Shown: positions 6,999 through 13,155 of the stretch, in pieces
Numbering within the stretch: position 1 is the stretch's first letter
Layout of the letters: each line of letters begins with the position of its first letter
Source of the DNA: a virus
Length of the DNA stretch: 52,663 nucleotides
Direction: 5' to 3' (one strand)
Virus record (IMG/VR): IMGVR_UViG_3300033144_002182
Span: 1-52,663 of that record
The notes under the pieces: generated by a model
Databases searched by the model: none
The model's input: the letters and a program-made list of their open reading frames with translations, nothing else
Told to the model about the DNA's origin: nothing
Position numbers and translations under genes: made by a program

Positions 6999-7331
6999 CT
7001 AACAGTCGTTCGCTTTGCAGAAGGCATCTTCGAAGTCGTCGTCTGCTGCCTTGTTGATTTCAAACCGACTTCCGATTCCGATACCGGAAATGAGTGCTTG
7101 CATCCGTTCGTACAAACCGCGCTTCGTGTCGAGTGTCAGGACAATCGTGTCGCCCCGGTCTGTTTTCTGGTAGACACCCACGCTGCTGTATGCTGAGTAG
7201 ATGTAGAACGTACCGACATTCGTTACGTGCTTGTCACCGACGCGGGTGTAGGGCGCGTGAGCAAACCCGAACAAATCGTTCAGGTGGTTGCAAAGGTTTT
7301 CGAGATTGGAGTCTGTTATCCGCTGTGTCAT
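6999..7331 (-). CDS. Small conserved phage protein (hypothetical)
   Basis: 110 residues. It begins with a helix (SNLENLCNHLNDLFG), then strands (TFYIYSAYSSVGVYQKT) and the block TKRGLYERMQALISGI, which is common to a small protein family in siphophage early regions. The function is unknown. Start ATG 7331 overlaps the stop of a 24-residue gene (TAATG), so its translation is probably coupled to it. Confidence 0.7.
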   Translation of the reverse strand: MTQRITDSNLENLCNHLNDLFGFAHAPYTRVGDKHVTNVGTFYIYSAYSSVGVYQKTDRGDTIVLTLDTKRGLYERMQALISGIGIGSRFEINKAADDDFEDAFCKANDC

Positions 7332-7405
7332 TACAGGGCACCTAATAAAGTTTGAATGAATCGGAGTAGCGTGTAAGCCTGATCCGGTGTGAGTAAAAGT
7401 GTCAT
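7331..7405 (-). CDS. Very small protein (24 residues), leader gene
   Basis: Frame MTLLLTPDQAYTLLRFIQTL plus four residues, ending TAA that overlaps the next ATG. The start context is TATACGACAATG, identical to other early genes. A promoter with -10 at 7441-7446 lies about 36 nt upstream of the start, so this would be the first gene on that transcript. Similar short 'LLLTPEQA' proteins are seen in other phages as far as I recall. It may be a functional micro-protein or a translation-coupling leader. Confidence 0.6.
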   Translation of the reverse strand: MTLLLTPDQAYTLLRFIQTLLGAL

Positions 7406-7440
7406 TGTCGTATAAGAGAGTTTCTTTGTCGTCTGGTAGT

Positions 7441-7469
7441 AATCTAGGGAATTACCAGAGGTTTGTCAA
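7441..7469 (-). promoter_or_regulatory. Sigma-70-like early promoter (leftward)
   Basis: Minus strand: TTGACA (7469-7464), 17-bp spacer, TAGATT (7446-7441). This gives a consensus -35, near-consensus -10 and ideal spacing. The transcript would run into the 24-residue gene and the two genes after it. The -35 hexamer is the inner arm of a palindromic operator (7464-7480), so a bound protein would block polymerase. The leader contains two ACGACA copies, the second at the start codon. Confidence 0.75.
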
Positions 7470-7480
7470 GTAAATTGACA
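7464..7480. promoter_or_regulatory. Operator, proximal: TGTCAA-N5-TTGACA
   Basis: A perfect 6-5-6 palindrome, TGTCAAGTAAATTGACA, overlapping the -35 box. The identical 17-mer occurs at 10024-10040 in the same position relative to the other early promoter. A dimeric HTH repressor is the natural candidate ligand; the small HTH protein at 8211-8471 is nearby. Confidence 0.7.
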
Positions 7481-7496
7481 GGAATAAGCAAAGAAA

Positions 7497-7513
7497 TGTC
7501 AATTATTTTGACA
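7497..7513. promoter_or_regulatory. Operator, distal: TGTCAA-N5-TTGACA
   Basis: Second perfect 6-5-6 palindrome (TGTCAATTATTTTGACA), starting 33 bp from the first (three helical turns), so both would lie on the same face and could bind cooperatively. It ends exactly where the stop codon of the ERF gene begins. Confidence 0.68.
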
Positions 7514-8197
7514 CTATTTCTCCAAAAGGGCCTCTAACCGCTGGATCATTGCCATAACCGTCGCATACGTGGGGCTGTTGTCCAGTATGTCGAGAGAGGA
7601 TGTTCGCTTCGCGTCGTCCAGTTCGCCTTTCTCGATTGTCTCGATAAGCAGGTCTTTGGCCGTGTCGATCAGGCCCGCAGACGCCGGGGCCTTCAAGTCG
7701 GGTTTCGGCTTGGGTTTTGGTTTCGAGGCGGTCTGCCGCTTTCTGCTCGCAGGCTGGATGTCTGACCGGGTTTCGTCGCCGTCAGCCGTGATCAGCATAA
7801 ATGCGAAAACAGCCGCGTACTTTTTGGCGTAGCTCATGGCCTTGCCAGAATGCTTGTCCTGTGCATCGAGCCCAGTGCCAATCGTTCGGATAATCTCGAA
7901 CTCTTCCGGCTTGTCGGCATTCGTGATCTTCGTCGCCATGTGGACCGTCACCATAAAGGCCGTGCCGCCAGAACTCGTGGTAACCTCGTGTTCCTCGTAG
8001 GACTCCACCGAGGGCAGGAGTGTAACGCCCCACTCTTGGCACAAGCCACTGATCGTATCAATCACCGCGTCGTGAGAGATTCCCTTGTAGCTGACATTCC
8101 CGAACCTGACCGCCGTGTCTTTAATGACCGGCCCCGCCGCCTTCGATATGGCAAGTAGCTTCTGGTGCAGATTCATCGTCGTTCGTTGTGTTTCCAT
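7514..8197 (-). CDS. erf: ERF-family single-strand annealing recombinase
   Basis: 227 residues. The ERF superfamily core (about 8-140) is visible: LHQKLLAISKAAG, VSYKGISHDAVIDTI, then GTGLDAQDKHSGKAMSYAKK and YAAVFAFMLITADGDETR, which is the family's 'D..DK..GKA.SYA.KYA' signature. The C-terminus is a Lys/Pro linker followed by a helical tail. ERF proteins anneal complementary single strands in phage recombination and genome circularisation. Start ATG 8197 has the ACGACAATG context. An in-frame ATG at 8176 follows ACGACG and is an alternative. Confidence 0.92.
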   Translation of the reverse strand: METQRTTMNLHQKLLAISKAAGPVIKDTAVRFGNVSYKGISHDAVIDTISGLCQEWGVTLLPSVESYEEHEVTTSSGGTAFMVTVHMATKITNADKPEEFEIIRTIGTGLDAQDKHSGKAMSYAKKYAAVFAFMLITADGDETRSDIQPASRKRQTASKPKPKPKPDLKAPASAGLIDTAKDLLIETIEKGELDDAKRTSSLDILDNSPTYATVMAMIQRLEALLEK

Positions 8198-8210
8198 TGT
8201 CGTTCTCGTT

Positions 8211-8471
8211 TTATGGCAACTCCTTGTATGTCGCCGTGTATTTTTCTAACACCGATAGGTGGATCATTACAGATCGCGGAATCGTCGTGAGCCCACTGCG
8301 CCAACTGTGTACCGACTGCCGCGATACTCCGAGCCAGCTAGCAAAGTCAATATCACGGACCGGCCTGTTCAGGCTTCGCGCTATATGTTCCGTCAACTCG
8401 ACAAACCGCTCCTTTGAGAGTTTGTATACCGTCAGCGCGTCCGCCAATTCTGCTTTCTTAATTATTTTCAT
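8211..8471 (-). CDS. Small helix-turn-helix regulator
   Basis: 86 residues from ATG 8471, with GGGGGAGTGGA as ribosome site and overlap with the upstream stop. Residues about 40-75 give a Cro/CI-like HTH: IDFASWLGVSRQSVHSWRSG, with the 'xxAxxLGVSxxxVxxWRxG' pattern. Size and location beside the operator-controlled promoters make it the best candidate for binding the TGTCAA-N5-TTGACA sites. That link is inference. A long N-terminal extension in the same frame lies over another gene and is rejected. Confidence 0.8.
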   Translation of the reverse strand: MKIIKKAELADALTVYKLSKERFVELTEHIARSLNRPVRDIDFASWLGVSRQSVHSWRSGLTTIPRSVMIHLSVLEKYTATYKELP

Positions 8472-8796
8472 TCCACTCCCCCGCTGGGATAAATATGTAG
8501 GCCCATGCCAGCACCCGCGCCAGCAGCCCCCGGACGAACCATAGATCGTCGTTGTCTTTTCTGATAAGCTCCTTGTCCGCGTCGTCAATCCGGCGTTCGA
8601 GCCAAAGATGGAAAGCCACCTCGCCCGAGAATGCGCCATACGTCATTTTATCCGCCCGAGAAGAAAACCACTCCGCCGCATAAACAGACCGAGAGGCTAG
8701 CACCTCCTGACCGTCAGCCCGGAGTTTCCGGGCCTGACGCTCTTGGGTGTCTCTCATGTACCGCAGGGCGCGAACCCCTTGTTCCTTAAACAGCAT
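8458..8796 (-). CDS. Hypothetical protein
   Basis: 112 residues, mostly helical and charged. It starts MLFKEQGVRALRYMRDTQER, continues through a helix-rich middle, and ends with the hydrophobic WFVRGLLARVLAWAYIFIP, perhaps a single amphipathic or membrane helix, before GEWNENN. Start overlaps the upstream gene and stop overlaps the HTH gene start. No family recognised. Confidence 0.65.
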   Translation of the reverse strand: MLFKEQGVRALRYMRDTQERQARKLRADGQEVLASRSVYAAEWFSSRADKMTYGAFSGEVAFHLWLERRIDDADKELIRKDNDDLWFVRGLLARVLAWAYIFIPAGEWNENN

Positions 8797-9025
8797 CTTC
8801 GGTCACCTCCGTTTTCATAATGTGGAGCAAGTCAGCCCCTGCTGCCATTAAGTCTCTCGCGAACCCCTCGACATGATCTACGCCGAGAAAGAAAGTGCAT
8901 CCCCCCTCACCGGACTGGCTTATTTCGAACAGGACAAAAGAACTGGCCCCGCCGCGAAAATCCTCTGTGCGCAATCTGATAGGCTGCGCGTTTTCGTCTC
9001 GTTCAAAGTGTATGGCTGATGTCAT
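8786..9025 (-). CDS. Hypothetical protein
   Basis: 79 residues, alternating strands (SFVLFEISQSGEGGCTFFLG) and a final helix (FARDLMAAGADLLHIM). Start ATG 9025 has both a strong AAGGAGGT and the ACGACA context, so it is probably a well-translated gene. No conserved domain recognised. Confidence 0.7.
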   Translation of the reverse strand: MTSAIHFERDENAQPIRLRTEDFRGGASSFVLFEISQSGEGGCTFFLGVDHVEGFARDLMAAGADLLHIMKTEVTEDAV

Positions 9026-9030
9026 TGTCG

Positions 9031-9282
9031 TTACCTCCTTACGGCTTCCGCCGCTGCTATTGTGATCTGTTTTGAAAATGCGTCGAACACGCTGTCCTCG
9101 ATTTCTTTGCCTGAATCGACGTATAGAATTTCTGTTACCTCGTACTCTTCCGTTACCGGAGTCCAGTTATCGGGATGTCCTTTACTGCCGCCGGATTCGG
9201 TGACTTCGATACTGATTAGGACTTCTCGCTCTGAACCGCCGTTGAAGTCAAGCGTGATTTCGGTTTCAATTAGGTGCCTCAT
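9031..9282 (-). CDS. Small conserved phage protein (hypothetical)
   Basis: 83 residues. It begins with a beta-hairpin (HLIETEITLDFNGGSEREVL) and then contains GHPDNWTPVTEEYEVTEI. This 'P-x-x-W-x-P ... E-x-x-V-x-E-I' block resembles small acidic phage proteins of unknown function seen next to early genes. SD AAGGAGG precedes the start, which overlaps the stop of the upstream gene. Confidence 0.7.
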   Translation of the reverse strand: MRHLIETEITLDFNGGSEREVLISIEVTESGGSKGHPDNWTPVTEEYEVTEILYVDSGKEIEDSVFDAFSKQITIAAAEAVRR

Positions 9283-9473
9283 TAGCTGGCCTCCTTGTCG
9301 TCTTTCTTATTATCCCAGTATTCGTCCTCGGGGGAATTGCGGGGATCCTGTGACTGCAAGAGCAACTCGCGCTCGCTATCTTCTCCCTGTGATTCTGAGT
9401 GGCGGAGCCAAGCACCCTCGGCCTCTATCTGTGCTGCTATTGCCCAGTCTGGTTCTTCGTAAAAATCGTTCAT
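9282..9473 (-). CDS. Hypothetical acidic protein
   Basis: 63 residues, very acidic and hydrophilic (DWAIAAQIEAEGAWLRHSES, then EDSERELLLQ and DEYWDNKKDDKEAS). Preceded by AAGGAGGT; start and stop overlap the neighbours. A small acidic protein could be a DNA mimic or host-enzyme inhibitor, but nothing in the sequence proves this. Confidence 0.65.
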   Translation of the reverse strand: MNDFYEEPDWAIAAQIEAEGAWLRHSESQGEDSERELLLQSQDPRNSPEDEYWDNKKDDKEAS

Positions 9474-9733
9474 TAGCTGACCTCCTTATCGACTGTATCG
9501 GCTTCGTCTATCGTCTGGAACTCGTCGTCCACCCAGTTATCGTAGGAGCGCAGCAGGTGACACAGGACTGAAAAATGATGCGAGTCTCGGCCCGTTTCTT
9601 CGCGAGCGTGTTTGGTGCGGAGCGAAAGCTCGTCGCTCACAGCGGTTAGAATCGTTTCGATTCCGTTGTTTGAAAGGCTCTCCATTAAGTCGCGGAGGTG
9701 AGCTTCTGTCTTATTGGCTGGTAGAGTTTCCAT
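9473..9733 (-). CDS. Hypothetical protein
   Basis: 86 residues from ATG 9733, chosen because it carries TCGACAATG, the early start context. A 30-residue extension upstream would overlap the next gene. All-helical pattern (EAHLRDLMESLSNNGIETIL, then HHFSVLCHLLRSYDNWVDDE) with a charged tail. No known family. Confidence 0.65.
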   Translation of the reverse strand: METLPANKTEAHLRDLMESLSNNGIETILTAVSDELSLRTKHAREETGRDSHHFSVLCHLLRSYDNWVDDEFQTIDEADTVDKEVS

Positions 9734-9761
9734 TGTCGAGTGTGGATTAAAAGGTGAATAA

Positions 9762-9968
9762 CTAGGCGTAGTTACCGAAGCAGCCGCCGGGGTCTTGATC
9801 TTCATATTCTTGCTGGGTGACATCCGGGGCGGCGAGAGAAAAGTTGATTAGCTCTGGCTCGCTAAACTGGAAACTGTCGTAGTAGCTTAATACTTCAAAC
9901 TCTGAACCGTCTGGGTGTACGTCGTAACCTTTTGATTTGAGAGTCTTAATTGCAGATTGAGTATTCAT
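9762..9968 (-). CDS. Hypothetical protein
   Basis: 68 residues: an N-terminal helix and strand (AIKTLKSKGYDVHPDGSEFE) followed by an aromatic/acidic half ending DQDPGGCFGNYA. It is the first gene behind the promoter at about 10.0 kb. The leader contains ACAACGACAACA, but the motif is not at this start codon. No family recognised. Confidence 0.6.
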   Translation of the reverse strand: MNTQSAIKTLKSKGYDVHPDGSEFEVLSYYDSFQFSEPELINFSLAAPDVTQQEYEDQDPGGCFGNYA

Positions 9969-10000
9969 CGCGGGAGAGTGTTTTTGTTGTCGTTGTCTGT

Positions 10001-10029
10001 AATCTAAGGCAGAAAAGGGGAGTTGTCAA
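10001..10029 (-). promoter_or_regulatory. Sigma-70-like early promoter (leftward)
   Basis: Minus strand: TTGACA (10029-10024), 17-bp spacer, TAGATT (10006-10001), the same hexamers and spacing as the promoter at 7441-7469. It would drive the cluster starting at 9968. Its -35 is embedded in the palindrome 10024-10040. Confidence 0.75.
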
Positions 10030-10040
10030 GTAAATTGACA
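10024..10040. promoter_or_regulatory. Operator, proximal: TGTCAA-N5-TTGACA
   Basis: Exact 17-base copy of the palindrome at 7464-7480, again overlapping the -35 hexamer of a leftward promoter. Surrounding sequence outside the promoter and operator differs, so the match is a conserved site and not a simple recent duplication of the whole region. Confidence 0.7.
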
Positions 10041-10056
10041 GAGAAATGCAAAAAAG

Positions 10057-10073
10057 ATGCAAGTATTTTGACA
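10057..10073. promoter_or_regulatory. Operator, distal (one arm degenerate)
   Basis: ATGCAA-GTATT-TTGACA lies 33 bp from the proximal site, the same distance as at the 7.4-kb locus. The right arm is intact; the left arm keeps only the inner CAA. It is probably a weaker site of the same family. Just beyond it, 10078-10093 is another near-palindrome (GTGcTCGATCGAaCAC). Confidence 0.5.
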
Positions 10074-10112
10074 AATAGTGCTCGATCGAACACGGAAACT
10101 TGCTTTTCTCGA

Positions 10113-10544
10113 CTATAAGCCCAAGTTTAGCTGCGTGTGCTTGGCTGCATACTTAGCGTAACGCGGAGGCAAATGGACAACTTCCATGCTTGGATCATCC
10201 ATTTTGAAACGGATCATATCGGCGACATCCTTGCGGTGGCATTCTGACCACTTCCAACAAGCGCAAAGGAGAATGATCGGGCCGTCTTTCAGGAGCGGTC
10301 GAACGATCCGCATTCCCGCTTCCACGTCTTTGAGTTTTGTCGGCCCACCACGGTAGTTCTCGTTTCCGAAATCTCCAACGTGGCGATACCTGTGAGAAAG
10401 GACGTTTTGAAGAGACTCTTTCGTAAACCGTTCGTCCTTAGACCACGGTTTCAGGCGCACGTCCACTACGATTGCGCCGAGCTTATGGGCGTAATGGGAA
10501 ATGTCCGAAGGGGTGCTGGAAGCGTAGCCGAGGGTGTAAATCAT
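10113..10544 (-). CDS. DUF488-family protein
   Basis: 143 residues with the family's signature blocks: YTLGYASSTPSD (3-14), VVDVRLKPWS (26-35), a 'RYRHVGDFGNENYRGG' loop (52-67) and ILLCACWKWSECHRK (91-105), the conserved Cys-x(n)-CHR element. DUF488 proteins are widespread and their biochemistry is unclear. Start ATG 10544 carries CAGACGACAATG, with a TTAGATT-like -10 at about 10567-10572. It is transcribed away from the methyltransferase/Mom-like gene, so the two start regions face each other across 50 bp. Confidence 0.88.
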   Translation of the reverse strand: MIYTLGYASSTPSDISHYAHKLGAIVVDVRLKPWSKDERFTKESLQNVLSHRYRHVGDFGNENYRGGPTKLKDVEAGMRIVRPLLKDGPIILLCACWKWSECHRKDVADMIRFKMDDPSMEVVHLPPRYAKYAAKHTQLNLGL

Positions 10545-10566
10545 TGTCGTCTGATTTGGTTAAAAC

Positions 10567-10572
10567 AATCTA
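10567..10572 (-). promoter_or_regulatory. Possible -10 box for the DUF488 gene
   Basis: The minus strand reads CCTTAGATTG, identical over TTAGATT to the two strong early promoters, and lies 23 nt before the ATG. The position where a -35 is expected reads TGGCAT, far from consensus, so this promoter, if real, may need an activator. Confidence 0.35.
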
Positions 10573-10594
10573 AGGCGGGAACCGGATAGATGCC

Positions 10595-11935
10595 ATGTTT
10601 TTAGGAACGATACACGAAAATGTGCGCCTGTTTGTGGCGTCACTGGCCGCAGAAAACCGAGGCAAGAAGATCATTGCCGGATGCTCTGACAACCTGACCG
10701 TCGAGCGGCTATTCTCACGCTTTGGCGTACCCGCCGAGATTCATTCCAATGACGTAACGCTCCACACGTATCTGCTGACCAGTGCCGTCCGTCAGACTCC
10801 GGTTAAGCTGGAACTCATGGATTCCGACTTCGCATTCGTGGCCCCCTTTCTGGGTGCCTCCGACCCGTGGATTGCTTGCTCCGCCGTAATGATCGTTTTT
10901 CGGATGCTCCAATACGAGAATCAGGGCAACGCGCACAACCGCCGAATGTGGCGGCACCACATAGCCAACTTCGAAGGACTCGTCTATCAGTCGGCAGCGA
11001 AAATGTCCTACGGGCTACCCCCAGAGATAACGTCGTACCACAACGGCGACGTATTCGACCACTTCAAGCGATTCGCCGACGACAAGGACGCCATCTTCAC
11101 CGCCTCCTTCCCGTTCTTCACTGGCGGCTACGAGAAAATGTTCAAGCGCATGGACGAAATCTTCTCATGGCCGAAGCCAGAATACCCGATGCTGGACGAC
11201 AAGCGTCGAGAGGAAATCATCAAATGGATGCGCGAGCGGAAACACTTCTTCCTTCTGTACGAGCCCCTGTCCAGAATCAAGCCTTCACTCGTAGCCAACA
11301 AACACCGGGACGTGTGGGTCTACTGCTACACGAACCTGACGAAAGACAAAGCCGTATTCCGGCGCAAACGAAGCGAAGAGGATCCGAAGTACCCGATCCT
11401 GCCAGCGGATTACGAATTCACCCGGCAGACACAAATCTCCCTCACCAAAGTACCGTCGGCGAACTCAGCCTTTTACAAAGGACAGTACCTCGCTAAGAAC
11501 ATCGACTACTCAAACGCAATGTGGGCCTTCGCGGTTATGGCCGACGATTACGTAATTGGATTCCTCGAATACTCGCTCACGTCGAGAGCCTTCGGAGCGC
11601 GAGACTCCATTTACATGATGGGAGATTTTGTCGTAGGCCAGAACAAAACGGCCAAGCTATCGAAACTGGTTGTCATGTTGTCGTGCTGCGCCGACATCCG
11701 AAAGGAGATCCGGCGGCTGACCGTGCAGGACATAAAAAAGGTTCTCACAACGGCCTTCACCGACCGAGCCGTTTCGATGAAATATCGAGGCGTATACAGA
11801 CTCGTTAAGCGAGGCGAAAACAACGGAAAGAAGTTCCTCAACTACGAAGCCCTCTTGGGCGGACGAAGGTCTAAACAGACGTACCAACAATGGTTCAGAA
11901 AAACTCAACGCCAGAAGCCCTCGTCGAACAGCTAA
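10595..11935 (+). CDS. Methyltransferase-like/Mom-like acetyltransferase fusion; candidate DNA-modifying enzyme
   Basis: 446 residues. The N-terminal half (about 1-220) resembles phage Dam-like adenine methyltransferases: KKIIAGCSDNLTVERLF (24-40, a motif-I-like region), EIHSNDVTLHTYLL (48-61), and in place of the catalytic [DNS]PPY motif the sequence ASFPFFTGGYEKMFK (170-184). The motif is altered, so methylation activity is doubtful. The C-terminal part (about 235-425) has the strand-helix order of a GNAT/Mom-type fold: SIYMMGDFVV (338-347), LSKLVVMLSCC (355-365) and TTAFTDRAVSMKYRGVYRLV (385-404), the last resembling Mom-like proteins. A joint role in hypermodifying adenine is inferred. 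It opens the rightward arm next to a ParB-like gene. Confidence 0.6.
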   Translation: MFLGTIHENVRLFVASLAAENRGKKIIAGCSDNLTVERLFSRFGVPAEIHSNDVTLHTYLLTSAVRQTPVKLELMDSDFAFVAPFLGASDPWIACSAVMIVFRMLQYENQGNAHNRRMWRHHIANFEGLVYQSAAKMSYGLPPEITSYHNGDVFDHFKRFADDKDAIFTASFPFFTGGYEKMFKRMDEIFSWPKPEYPMLDDKRREEIIKWMRERKHFFLLYEPLSRIKPSLVANKHRDVWVYCYTNLTKDKAVFRRKRSEEDPKYPILPADYEFTRQTQISLTKVPSANSAFYKGQYLAKNIDYSNAMWAFAVMADDYVIGFLEYSLTSRAFGARDSIYMMGDFVVGQNKTAKLSKLVVMLSCCADIRKEIRRLTVQDIKKVLTTAFTDRAVSMKYRGVYRLVKRGENNGKKFLNYEALLGGRRSKQTYQQWFRKTQRQKPSSNS

Positions 11936-12711
11936 ACGACGCGCTGATTGCCGACGAACTCACGCCTTACCGCATAGGTATAGCCGACCCGAAGCTGCTT
12001 GCTCCGCAGGACGTAAACGCTCACTTCATGCCGAAGAACGTCTACGACCAACTGGTAGCGAACGTCCAACGAGACGGGAATCTCTCGTCGATGCCTTTCT
12101 GCTGGAAGAAACCAACGGGCGAAATGTCGATCCTCTCTGGACACCACCGAGTCGAGGCGGCAATTCAGGCAGGAGCGCAAAAGGTTCTCTTTCTCTACAC
12201 AGACGCCAAGCTCAACGAACAACAACGCATCGCCATACAGCTATCCCACAACTCACTCGTCGGGCTCGACGACACGGCGATATTGAAGGAACAGTGGGCG
12301 AAGCTCCGAGACGTATCACTGAAACTATACTCAGGACTGGACGACCGGGCACTCAAAACATTCAACCCCGTTCTCTATTCCTCGTACAACGAAGCCTCTC
12401 TACGGGTGCAGACCATAGAACTCCAATTCCTGTCAACAGAACTCGAGGCCATAAAAACCACGTTCGAGAAATTAAACAAGTCAGCACGGCACCACTTCGC
12501 GGCGAGAATGGAGGACTTTGAACCATTCCTCGAAGCATTCATAAGACTTAAAGAATCATCAACGATCTATAACTCATCAACAGCCTTCCTCATGCTTATC
12601 CGTGCTGCTGAACTGATTGCAGACTTCATGGACGATTACAAGCGTGAGCCAACAGGAGAGGAACTGGAAGTGATACACGACAAGCTGAACGACGAGGGAT
12701 TGATTGACTGA
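11890..12711 (+). CDS. ParB-like domain protein
   Basis: 273 residues, starting inside the end of the previous gene (46-nt overlap, no clear SD, so probably coupled). Residues about 35-125 form a ParB/sulfiredoxin-like domain: KLLAPQDVNAHFMPKNVYDQ, then NLSSMPFCWKK and the nucleotide-binding ILSGHHRVEAAIQAG (81-95). The rest is helical and acidic. ParB-like proteins are common beside phage DNA-modification and packaging genes. CTPase, nuclease or DNA-targeting roles are all possible. Sitting between the Mom-like fusion and terminase, it may guide modification or mark DNA before packaging (inference). Confidence 0.8.
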   Translation: MVQKNSTPEALVEQLNDALIADELTPYRIGIADPKLLAPQDVNAHFMPKNVYDQLVANVQRDGNLSSMPFCWKKPTGEMSILSGHHRVEAAIQAGAQKVLFLYTDAKLNEQQRIAIQLSHNSLVGLDDTAILKEQWAKLRDVSLKLYSGLDDRALKTFNPVLYSSYNEASLRVQTIELQFLSTELEAIKTTFEKLNKSARHHFAARMEDFEPFLEAFIRLKESSTIYNSSTAFLMLIRAAELIADFMDDYKREPTGEELEVIHDKLNDEGLID

Positions 12712-12729
12712 ACATATAGAGGCTGAACA

Positions 12730-13155
12730 ATGGGAAGGAAACCAAGCGAGTCCGAAAAGAAGAAAATCGCTGCCAGACGTGCGAAGGTGGCTGCGAATAT
12801 CGTTGCTGGCGTGGATTACCGAACGATGTCTGCGGCTCTTGTGCAAGAGGGCTATTCGGCATCACTCGGCACGATTGCTTCTGACGCGAAATGGTTACTC
12901 GCAGATTGGCAAAAACGATCTGTTGAGGAAATGGACAACTTCGTCCGCGTGGAGCTACGAAGGCTCGACATTGCACTGAATTCAATCTGGGACAAGGTGA
13001 CCGACGGAAATGACCGATCTATTGAAACCATGCTCAAACTCATGGAGAGACGGGCTAAGTACCTGGGATTAGATGCAGCCACTACCATCGAACACGGACT
13101 CCCCGACGACTTCAAAATTAGCGGAATCAAGTTCTCTCCACGTCCCGCTGAATGA
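12730..13155 (+). CDS. terS: Terminase small subunit (probable)
   Basis: 141 residues. The N-terminal segment (about 5-55) is basic and HTH-like: MGRKPSESEKKKIAARRAKV, then VDYRTMSAALVQEGYSASLG. A helical middle for oligomerisation (about 65-115, VEEMDNFVRVELRRLDIALN) follows. Short length and position directly before the large subunit fit a small terminase that recognises DNA for packaging. Family similarity is weak by eye; context carries the call. Confidence 0.75.
   Translation: MGRKPSESEKKKIAARRAKVAANIVAGVDYRTMSAALVQEGYSASLGTIASDAKWLLADWQKRSVEEMDNFVRVELRRLDIALNSIWDKVTDGNDRSIETMLKLMERRAKYLGLDAATTIEHGLPDDFKISGIKFSPRPAE

Noticed and set aside
8472-8639. N-terminal extension of the HTH regulator
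   Set aside because: It lies entirely inside the gene at 8458-8796, and the start at 8471 has a good ribosome site and an overlap with the upstream stop.
9734-9823. 30-residue extension of the gene at 9473-9733
   Set aside because: Overlaps the gene at 9762-9968, while ATG 9733 carries the early start context.
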